18,330 bases of DNA from CAZIRO01 sp964541595 (GTDB taxonomy: Bacteria > Acidobacteriota > HRBIN11). A model generated the notes under the pieces. It was not told the DNA's origin and did no database searches. It saw only the letters and a program-made list of their open reading frames with translations. Below are positions 8,185 to 14,887 of this stretch, piece after piece (position 1 is the stretch's first letter; each line of letters starts with the position of its first letter). Location of the stretch: positions 1 to 18,330 of the forward strand of contig CAZIRO010000040.1 in assembly GCA_964541595.1 (NCBI GenBank), read 5' to 3'. The position numbers were made by a program, and so were the translations under genes.

Positions 8185-9165
8185 ATGCCGACACCGCGTT
8201 ATTTTACGCTGGCACAGTATTTCCGGCAACGGTACGGCACACGGGTACAGCGTATCCCGGTGGATGCCGGGTTTACTTGTCCGAACCGCGACGGTACGAA
8301 AGCATACGGGGGATGTACGTTCTGCAATAACGATACGTTCAATTTCTCCCCGAAAGTGGCCCTGCGCGAGCAGATCCGACAGGGGATCGCGCATGCGGAA
8401 CGCCGCTATCGGGCGCGGAAGTTCATGCTGTATTTCCAGGCGTATACGAACACTTACGCGCCGGTACCCGTACTGCGCCGGATCTATGACCATGTGTTCT
8501 GCGACGACCGTATTGTGGCGATGGCCATCGGTACCCGTGCGGACTGTTTGTCCGATGAAGTCGTGGACCTGCTTCTGTCGTATACCGACACGCATGAGGT
8601 CTGGCTGGAACTCGGTGTCCAGACCGTGCATAACGTCACGTTGCAGCGCATCAATCGCGCCGAAACGGTCGAACTGTATGAAACCTGGGTGCACCGTCTG
8701 GCGCCGACGCCGATCCGCGTATGTGTCCACCTGCTCATGGGGCTTCCGGGCGAGACCGTAGACATGATGCGCGAAACCATTTGTACGGTCACCCGCTGGC
8801 CGATCGACGGGATCAAATGTCACGATCTCCATATCGTGCGGGGAACCGTCCTGGGAGTCCTGTATCAGCGGCGGCCATGGCCGTTGATGGATATGGATAC
8901 GTATGTTGCACTGCTTGCTGAACTCATTGCCCGTTTGCCCCCGCATGTGGTGGTACACCGTTTGACGGCCGATTCGCCGCGTGCGCTGCGAATCGCACCG
9001 GACTGGGCCGGTCAGAAGACGGAGATCCTGCGCCGTCTGGATGCGCTGTTACGTGCACGGGGCTGGACGCAGGGGTGTCTGTACGGCGAACTGCAACCGG
9101 CACAGGCACACCCGACCGAACGCATGCACGCCGCATGGTGTCACCCCGACTCCGGGATACCGTAG
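8185..9165 (+). CDS. TIGR01212/YhcC-family radical SAM protein
   Basis: This 326-residue protein belongs to the radical SAM family that includes E. coli YhcC. The [4Fe-4S] cysteines sit in the family's extended motif: C32 in CPNRDG, then C44 and C47 in GGCTFC, instead of the classical CxxxCxxC spacing. Other family landmarks are YFQAYTNTYAP (around 83-93), LELGVQTVHNVTLQRINR (around 139-156), LLMGLPGET and IKCHDLHIVRGT. Members cleave S-adenosylmethionine to start a radical reaction, but the substrate is not established; Elp3-like relatives act on tRNA. Length and motif order are complete. The ATG at 8185 follows a weak GGAAG. The gene diverges from the M28 peptidase with 60 bp between starts, and only weak promoter-like words (TTCTGC...TATACC at 8135-8163) are visible there. 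Confidence 0.93.
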   Translation: MPTPRYFTLAQYFRQRYGTRVQRIPVDAGFTCPNRDGTKAYGGCTFCNNDTFNFSPKVALREQIRQGIAHAERRYRARKFMLYFQAYTNTYAPVPVLRRIYDHVFCDDRIVAMAIGTRADCLSDEVVDLLLSYTDTHEVWLELGVQTVHNVTLQRINRAETVELYETWVHRLAPTPIRVCVHLLMGLPGETVDMMRETICTVTRWPIDGIKCHDLHIVRGTVLGVLYQRRPWPLMDMDTYVALLAELIARLPPHVVVHRLTADSPRALRIAPDWAGQKTEILRRLDALLRARGWTQGCLYGELQPAQAHPTERMHAAWCHPDSGIP

Positions 9166-9229
9166 GAACGAGCGATGCAGGTCGCCCGGTTATGGCATGG
9201 GTGCCGCCGTTGCCGTGGCCACTTTCGCC

Positions 9230-9306
9230 AATACCCGACTCCCAACCCCTAAGACCCGACACCTGACACCGGGGACCTGACCCCTGACACCTAACCCCTG
9301 GGCTCC
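9230..9306 (+). repeat. Tandem 7-mer array upstream of the PIG-L gene
   Basis: Eleven 7-bp units lie in register: AATACCC, GACTCCC, AACCCCT, AAGACCC, GACACCT, GACACCG, GGGACCT, GACCCCT, GACACCT, AACCCCT and GGGCTCC. This copy has neither the hairpin block nor the TGTCCC tail; the last unit ends 3 bp before the -35 box of the next gene. The rest of 9166-9229 shows nothing recognisable. Confidence 0.85.
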
Positions 9307-9309
9307 TTA

Positions 9310-9338
9310 TTGCACCTCCGGTCGGATTCCACCAGAAT
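9310..9338 (+). promoter_or_regulatory. Likely promoter of the PIG-L gene
   Basis: TTGCAC at 9310-9315 and CAGAAT at 9333-9338 are 17 bp apart. A start of transcription near 9345 would exclude the ATG at 9341 and favours the ATG at 9380. Confidence 0.5.
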
Positions 9339-9379
9339 GCATGTTCACCACACCCTGCGGATGTACGGTGGAGTCGGGT

Positions 9380-11883
9380 ATGCGCCGGTATATGATCGCC
9401 GTGTGGATGTGGGGCCTCTGTGCCACCGTTCTGGGTGGACCGCTTTGGATCTCGGGGGATCGCCCGTTCGGTCCGCTGCCTGCACATGAACTGTACCTTG
9501 CATTGCGGAAACTCACCGTGCTCGGCAGCGTCCTGTACGTGGGCGCACATCCGGATGATGAAAATACGGCACTGCTCGCTTATTTCGCACGGGGACGACT
9601 GTTTCGCACGGCGTACCTCTCCATGACACGTGGCGCCGGGGGACAGAACCTCCTGGGCACCGAAAAGGGTGAAACACTCGCTGTATTGCGTACGCATGAA
9701 TTGCTCGCCGCACGCCGACTGGACGGCGCGGAGCAGTATTTCACACGGGCACGTGATTTCGGGTACTCCAAATCGCCGGAAGAAACCCTGCGGTTCTGGG
9801 GGGCCGACCGGATCCTGGCGGACGTGGTCCGGGTATTCCGGCGGTTCCGTCCGGATGTGGTGATCACGCGTTTTCCGGAAGACGGGCAGGGCGGCCATGG
9901 GCATCATACGGCGTCCGCCATTCTGGCGGACCGTGCGTTTGAGGCTGCGGGCGATCCGTCCCGGTTTTCGGATCATCGCACCGTNNNNNNNNNNCCCGGC
10001 GGCTGTTCTGGAATCGCTGGCGCCGGGCGCAGCGTACTTCACGACCGGCGCTGGTGCTGAACCTCCACATGTATCAACCGCTGCTCGGACAGACGTTCCC
10101 GGAGATCGCCGCGACCGCGCGCAGCATGCATAAAAGCCAGGGGTTCGGCGTGGCTGCCCGGCGTGAACCGTGGTCAGAATATCTTGTTTCGATCGCTGGT
10201 CCACCGGCCGAATCGGACCCCTTCGAGGGGATCGACACGACGTGGCGACGCGTGCCCGGTGGTGCTCCGATCGGGGCGCTGCTCCGCCGTGCGATCCGGG
10301 CGTTCGATATGGAACACCCCTGGGAGGTCGTCCCCGATCTGGTTGCAGCCTGGCGGGCAATGCAGCATCTGAAATCGGCAGACCCGTGGGTCACGATCAA
10401 AGCCGACGAACTGCGGTGGGTCCTCGGGGGCACCATAGGACTCTGGCTGGAAGCCGTTGCGGACACGTGGGCAGCCGTTCCTGGTGAGGAACTCGCCGTG
10501 CGCGTGCGTGTGATACATTACGCACCAGTTGAGATCGAATGGGTGCGCCTGGAGATCCGGGCCACGGCAGCGGATACACGGCTGTTGCATCGTATTGCCG
10601 TGCGTTCCACGCTGGAACCGCGCATACCGACGGACCGTACGGTGACCGTACGCGTTCCGAACGATCTGCCGGTGTCCCACCCGTGCTGGTTGCGACAGCC
10701 GCCCGCGCCCGGGTATTACCGCGTTTCGGATGGGTACTGCATCGGCCGTGCGGTCGACCCACCGCCGTTGCAGGCCATCATCTGGTTGCGTATCGGGCAC
10801 GGTACGGTGATCCCGTTTCACGTCCCGGTGGTCTATCGGTGGGTGGATCCTGTGCGGGGTGAATTGTACCGCAGGGTGCTGATCGTGCCTCCGGTGGTCC
10901 TGCATCCGGATCGCGGGGTCATGATATTCCCGGACGGTAGCCCGCGCGTGCTGACCGTCGAGGTGCGCAGTGTGCGTCCCCCGCGTACGGGCACGTTGCA
11001 TCTGCGTCTTCCGGCAGGGTGGACCGTCGAGGCATCCGAATCGATGGAGTTTCGGCTGTCCCCCGAACGGGATACCATCCTCCTGCGGTTCCCCATCCGA
11101 CCGCCGGAACGCCCCACCGTCGGGGAAATCCGGCTGGTGGCTACGGTGGACGGCAGGTTCTGGTCCCATGACCGGCAGGTGATCGATTATCCGCATATTT
11201 CCATGCAGTTGCTGTTTCCGCCGGCGCGGGTGCGACTGGTACGGGTACAATTGCGACGGGGGAATGAACGTATTGCGTATGTTATGGGTTCCGGTGACGA
11301 TATTCCGCAGATCCTCCGCCAGATCGGTTACACGGTGACCCTGCTTTCCGACACGGACCTCGCGCATGCGGACCTCTCTCGCTGGGACGTGATCATCACG
11401 GGAATCCGCGCGTTCAATACGCGACCCGCGTTAAAACACTACCACACCCGCCTGATGGCGTTCGTGCGCAACGGCGGCACGCTGATCGTGCAGTACAGTA
11501 CCACGCACAATCTGTTGATCCGGCAGATCGGGCCGTATCCGTTTCGGATCTCGCGCGTGCGGGTGACCGACGAGACGGCGCCGATGACTTTCCTTGTACC
11601 GGACCATCCGCTACTGCACCACCCGAATCGCATTACCGAGGAAGATTTTGCCGGATGGATACAGGAACGGGGGTTGTATTTCGCGGACACGTGGGACCCC
11701 CGGTACACGCCGATACTCGCCTGCGCGGATCCGGGCGAACCCCCGCGTGCCGGTGGATTGCTGTATACGCGATACGGAAAGGGTGTCTTTATCTACACGG
11801 CATACGCGTGGTTCCGTCAGTTGCCTGCCGGTGTGCCGGGAGCGCTACGGCTGTTTGTGAATCTGATCTCCGCCGGTCGGTAG
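9380..11883 (+). CDS. Secreted PIG-L (LmbE-like) deacetylase with ThuA-like C-terminal region; interrupted by assembly gap
   Basis: This is one gene of about 835 codons broken only by ten Ns at 9985-9994. A signal peptide (MRRYMIAVWMWGLCATVLGG) is followed by the PIG-L zinc deacetylase domain: AHPDDE at 56-61 and HGHH at 173-176 supply the expected zinc ligands H57, D60 and H176. After the gap the other frame continues with RRLFWNRW and NPLL-like MYQPLLGQTFPEIAA...HKSQGFG, which is how the large members of this family go on. The C-terminal part, from GSGDDIPQILRQIGY on, resembles a ThuA/glutamine-amidotransferase-like fold. PIG-L enzymes remove N-acetyl groups from amino sugars; the substrate here is unknown. 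The start at 9380 has GGTGGAG 6 bp upstream and gives a clean signal peptide. A 57-codon membrane protein follows after 16 bp. Confidence 0.88.
9985..9994. other. Scaffold gap (10 N)
   Basis: Ten Ns lie within the PIG-L gene. The flanking coding frames differ by one position, so if the gene is intact the true gap must be 3k+2 bases long (11, 14, 17 and so on), not 10. The family alignment suggests only a few residues are missing. Confidence 0.95.
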
Positions 11884-11899
11884 GGGGGAGGTGGATAAG

Positions 11900-12073
11900 A
11901 TGCACCGTTCGTCTCCGTTCAAACGCGACGCGCCTGCTGAACAATCCCCGCGGGTACACAGAGAGGATCCGCCGTTGTTCGGTTCATGGACGGCCTGGTA
12001 CGTGCTGGTGATCGCCAGTTTGCTGTTCTGGATCGGGGTGTTTTACCTGTTCACGCGTGTGTTCGGGAAGTAA
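11900..12073 (+). CDS. Small single-span membrane protein downstream of PIG-L
   Basis: This 57-residue protein has a polar, basic and proline-containing N-terminus, then FGSWTAWYVLV, a transmembrane helix of about 22 residues (about 32-53) and a short basic end (RVFGK). The GGGAGGTGG just upstream (11886-11894) places the start at ATG 11900; an in-frame GTG at 11891 overlaps that Shine-Dalgarno and is less likely. No named family is recognised with certainty. It may be an accessory subunit of a transporter: it sits in the PIG-L transcript and ends 90 bp from the convergent symporter gene, but no sequence evidence proves a partnership. The short length is compensated by a good ribosome binding site and a sensible topology. 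Confidence 0.72.
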   Translation: MHRSSPFKRDAPAEQSPRVHREDPPLFGSWTAWYVLVIASLLFWIGVFYLFTRVFGK

Positions 12074-12083
12074 CGGGAAGAGG

Positions 12084-12168
12084 AGTGACGAGAGAAAAGT
12101 GACGCGGGAGAAGTGGCGGGGATATCCATCCAGGGTGTCACCCTGCGTCACTTTTTCCGCTCGTCACT
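12084..12168. repeat. Inverted repeat built from 14-bp units; possible bidirectional terminator
   Basis: The left arm at 12084-12105 and the right arm at 12145-12168 pair as a 10-bp and a 9-bp helix around a small internal loop. The 39-nt loop holds GGGTGTCACCC. The left side also consists of three direct 14-bp units starting AGTGACG, AGTGACG and AGTGGCG (12084, 12098, 12112). The right arm covers the stop codon of the symporter gene at 12164-12166. It lies between two convergent transcripts, where a shared terminator is expected, but no long T-tract follows on either strand. Confidence 0.6.
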
Positions 12169-13846
12169 TCCTTTTGAGCATCCGCAGCAATGGTGCGACC
12201 AGAACGACCACGAGACAACCGATCGCGTTGTACCACAGCCAGGAGATGTCCGTAAACAGGTAGAAATAAAATACGACCGCTTCCGCCAGGATCGCTGCAA
12301 CGATCGTGGCCCCGCCGCCGACCCGGGGCATGCGAAACGCGACCAGGAAGATGCCCAGGATGGTGCCGTAGAACAGCGACCCCAGGATGTTGATGGCTTC
12401 CACGAGCGACCCCAGATGCCGGGCATACAGGGCAAACGTGATGGCCAGCGCGCCCCAGGCGATCGTGGCGATGCGGGATACCCATACGAGATGCACGTCC
12501 GTATTCGCGGAGTGCACGAGCCGGCGGTACACGTCCACTACGGTGGTGGACGCGAGGGCATTCAATTCGGACGCCGTGGAGGACATCGCCGCGGCGAGTA
12601 CCATGGCGAGGATCAGTCCGACCACACCCGGCGGCAAATAGTGAATGACGAATGTGAGAAATACATAATTGACATCGTTCGTGTCTGCGCGCGGATTGTT
12701 GCGTTCCATCAACCGCAGGATTTCCGCCCGCACGGCCTGCACCCGCTGAAACGAAGCACGTAACGCATGGGTGGCCGATACGATCCGCTGCGGGTCTCCG
12801 GCACGGAATGCGGCTACAAGCGCGCGTGCACGGTGACTGTGCATCTTCCAGACGGTGTCAAACCGGGTTTCCAGTTGCCGGAACTCTGCCGCGTATGGAC
12901 CGTTCCGGAGTTTTTGAATTTCTACAGGATTGAAAAATACGGGGGGTGGGACGAACTGATAGAAGGCAAACACCATGGCGCCCAGAAAGAGGATAAAAAA
13001 CTGCATGGGCACTTTCACAAGCCCGTTGAACAGCAACCCGAGTCGGCTCTGGGTGACGGACCTGCCGGTGAGGTAGCGCTGCACCTGGGACTGGTCGGTA
13101 CCGAAATACGACAATGCGAGGAACATTCCCCCGATGAGGCCGGACCACAGGGTGTACCGATCCGTCCAGTCGAACCGCAACACGATAGCGTTCAGCCGCC
13201 CGAGTTTGCCGGCCACGCGGGCGGCGTCCAGAAACGAAACGTCATCCGGCAGATGCAGAATAATGGCCAGAAGTGCACCGACGAGTCCGGCAAAGATAAT
13301 GAGCATCTGTTGCAGGTGGGTCCACTGGACGGTCTGCGTACCCCCGAATGCGGTATACAGCGTGACCGTGATCCCGATCACGAGCACAGTCACGCGCATA
13401 TCCCAGCCGAGGAGTACGGACAGGATGATGGCGGGCGCGTAGATCGTGAGCCCGGCGGCGAGTCCCCGCTGGATGAGAAACAATCCCGCTGTCAGAAGGC
13501 GCGTATGTACACCCAGGCGGCGTTCCAGGAACTCATACGCTGTGAATACGTTCGCCCGGTGATAGAGCGGCACGGCCACGATACACAGGACGACCATCGC
13601 GATCGGCAGTCCCAGGTAGTACTGTACGAACCGCATACCATCGGCGTAGGCCTGTCCGGGCGTGGAGAGGAACGTGATGGCACTCGCCTGCGTGGCCATA
13701 ATGGAGAGCGCGATCGCGGGCCACCGCATGGTACGGTCCGCGAGCAAAAACCCGCGCACGCTGCGAATTCCACGACTCTTCCAGACGCCGTAAAGGACGC
13801 CGGCAACGAGTGTGCCAATGAGGACGACCCAGTCGACGGTATGCAT
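12164..13846 (-). CDS. Sodium:solute symporter (SSS family)
   Basis: This is a 560-residue inner-membrane transporter of the SSS (LeuT-fold) family that imports a small solute with Na+. Helices begin at residue 4, and the conserved ATQASAITFLSTPG segment lies at 51-64. LAAAMSSTASELNALASTT at about 417-435 corresponds to the helix that carries Na2-site Ser/Thr residues. Residues about 300-395 form a polar, largely helical insertion between two transmembrane segments, starting VPPPVFFNPVE. The substrate cannot be told from sequence. The start at 13846 is 15 bp after the stop of the DUF2911 gene, with no clear Shine-Dalgarno, so translation is probably coupled and both genes share a promoter near 14761. 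The neighbouring PIG-L gene and small membrane protein are convergent, which may reflect a common pathway. Confidence 0.93.
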   Translation of the reverse strand: MHTVDWVVLIGTLVAGVLYGVWKSRGIRSVRGFLLADRTMRWPAIALSIMATQASAITFLSTPGQAYADGMRFVQYYLGLPIAMVVLCIVAVPLYHRANVFTAYEFLERRLGVHTRLLTAGLFLIQRGLAAGLTIYAPAIILSVLLGWDMRVTVLVIGITVTLYTAFGGTQTVQWTHLQQMLIIFAGLVGALLAIILHLPDDVSFLDAARVAGKLGRLNAIVLRFDWTDRYTLWSGLIGGMFLALSYFGTDQSQVQRYLTGRSVTQSRLGLLFNGLVKVPMQFFILFLGAMVFAFYQFVPPPVFFNPVEIQKLRNGPYAAEFRQLETRFDTVWKMHSHRARALVAAFRAGDPQRIVSATHALRASFQRVQAVRAEILRLMERNNPRADTNDVNYVFLTFVIHYLPPGVVGLILAMVLAAAMSSTASELNALASTTVVDVYRRLVHSANTDVHLVWVSRIATIAWGALAITFALYARHLGSLVEAINILGSLFYGTILGIFLVAFRMPRVGGGATIVAAILAEAVVFYFYLFTDISWLWYNAIGCLVVVLVAPLLRMLKRK

Positions 13847-13861
13847 GCGTGACGCCGGACG

Positions 13862-14710
13862 TTATTGCGCCTGTTTTTGCCACTGGCGCAGACGCTGTTC
13901 CAGATCGTTGGTCTCCAGACCCCGTTCCCGACCGAGTTGTACCGCACGTTGCCCAACGGCAATCGCTTCTGCCAGTCGTCCCAGGTATGCGAGCAGATAT
14001 GCCTTCACACGTAAGTTGAAATAGTTCTCCTGGACGGCGATCGAGTCATCGATCCAGCGGAGTGCCTCTTCCAGATGTGCCTTATGGTTCATGCAGAAAT
14101 CCGCACACCGCAGGGGGGTCCGCCAGTCGTCCGGTTTGCGGTGTGCCAGCGTTTTGCGACAGTAGCCGATCACTTTCGGAACGACGTCCACCGTAACGGT
14201 AAACTTCACACGCAGTTTCTCCCAGTGCAGGACGACATCGGCCGAAGTCGGCGTCAGATTCTCAAATGAGAACATCATCCATTCGCGGTGCTGATCGGTC
14301 CGTTCTGGACGGACATCGATCCGCAGTGCGTCTTCGTCCGGATTGTAATCGAATGCACCCCACTGGTTCCATTTTGTATTGAAAATGATCGTCCACCGGT
14401 CGGGACGCGGAATGGTGAACAGTGCGTATTTCCCGGCCGGCAGCGGATGTCCATTGATCCGGACGGCGTCACTGACCTCGAATGTGGTCGCCTCATTGGC
14501 GCCGGTGCGCCATACTTTTTCATAGGGAACGAGTTCGCCCCAGATGACGCGCCCTTTCACGCCAGGACGGCTGTACGTGATGGTGATCGTTGTCAGGCCG
14601 ACGACCTGCGATACGGACGCTTTCGGACTGACACGTGGAAATTCCTGTGCCATCCCGTGGATGGCCGCCAGCATGAGGATACTCCACAGTGTTCCTGCAA
14701 TCCGGCGCAT
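13862..14710 (-). CDS. Exported DUF2911 protein with C-terminal TPR-like helices
   Basis: This is a 282-residue protein with a signal peptide (about 1-21, ending HGMA before QEFPRVSP). Residues about 25-180 match DUF2911: VSQVVGLTTITITYSRPGVKGR, then IWGELVPYEKVWRTGANEATTFEVS, then LPAGKYALFTIP and FNTKWNQWGAFDYNPDEDALR. These are all hallmark stretches of this uncharacterised, mainly Bacteroidota-type family. Residues about 208-275 form two or three helical repeats like tetratricopeptides (HLEEALRWIDDSIA, then LAYLGRLAEAIAVGQRAVQL). The function is unknown; location is periplasmic or envelope. AAGGGGG about 6 bp before the ATG supports the start. It is the first gene of a transcript with the symporter, behind a good extended -10 promoter. 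Confidence 0.93.
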   Translation of the reverse strand: MRRIAGTLWSILMLAAIHGMAQEFPRVSPKASVSQVVGLTTITITYSRPGVKGRVIWGELVPYEKVWRTGANEATTFEVSDAVRINGHPLPAGKYALFTIPRPDRWTIIFNTKWNQWGAFDYNPDEDALRIDVRPERTDQHREWMMFSFENLTPTSADVVLHWEKLRVKFTVTVDVVPKVIGYCRKTLAHRKPDDWRTPLRCADFCMNHKAHLEEALRWIDDSIAVQENYFNLRVKAYLLAYLGRLAEAIAVGQRAVQLGRERGLETNDLEQRLRQWQKQAQ

Positions 14711-14760
14711 GCTTCCCCCTTGGATGGATGTTTCTGTATGGTGTGTAGACGGTAAGACGT

Positions 14761-14788
14761 ATTATACCATGTGGATGTCCACAGTCAC
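14761..14788 (-). promoter_or_regulatory. Promoter of the DUF2911-symporter operon
   Basis: On the minus strand TATAAT (plus 14761-14766) is preceded by TGG, giving an extended -10, and lies 16 bp from GTGACT (plus 14783-14788). The leader to the ATG at 14710 is about 45 nt. The TGTCCC tail of the repeat ends 14 bp before the -35. Confidence 0.6.
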
Positions 14789-14802
14789 GTGTATATTCTC
14801 CT

Positions 14803-14875
14803 GGGATCGGGACAGGCCATGGGACACGGTGTGTCCCAATGGACCCCGCGATATCCCATCTCCTGGTAATGTGGA
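14803..14875 (-). repeat. TGTCCC-tail repeat, type B, upstream of the DUF2911 gene
   Basis: Read on the minus strand, 14803-14826 is the exact 24-bp tail (TGTCCCATGGCC, then TGTCCCGATCCC), identical to copies 192-215 and 17804-17827. Instead of the CCGGTGG block it is preceded by a perfect inverted repeat TGGGACAC-GGT-GTGTCCCA (14820-14838). A GATGGGA block (plus 14854-14860) is shared with the copy at 4729-4792. Operator-like symmetry is visible; function is inferred. Confidence 0.75.
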
Positions 14876-14887
14876 AATACCGTACCG

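Noticed and set aside
8125..8958. Long N-terminal extension of the M28 gene
   Set aside because: The extension is antisense to the well-supported radical SAM gene; the M28 domain is complete from 8124.
8924..10360. 478-codon minus-strand frame across the scaffold gap
   Set aside because: It is antisense to the radical SAM and PIG-L genes, includes the Ns and translates the 7-mer array.
12113..13852. Long plus-strand frames opposite the symporter gene
   Set aside because: They are highly charged, shadow-type translations of the antisense strand; the minus-strand product is an unmistakable SSS transporter.
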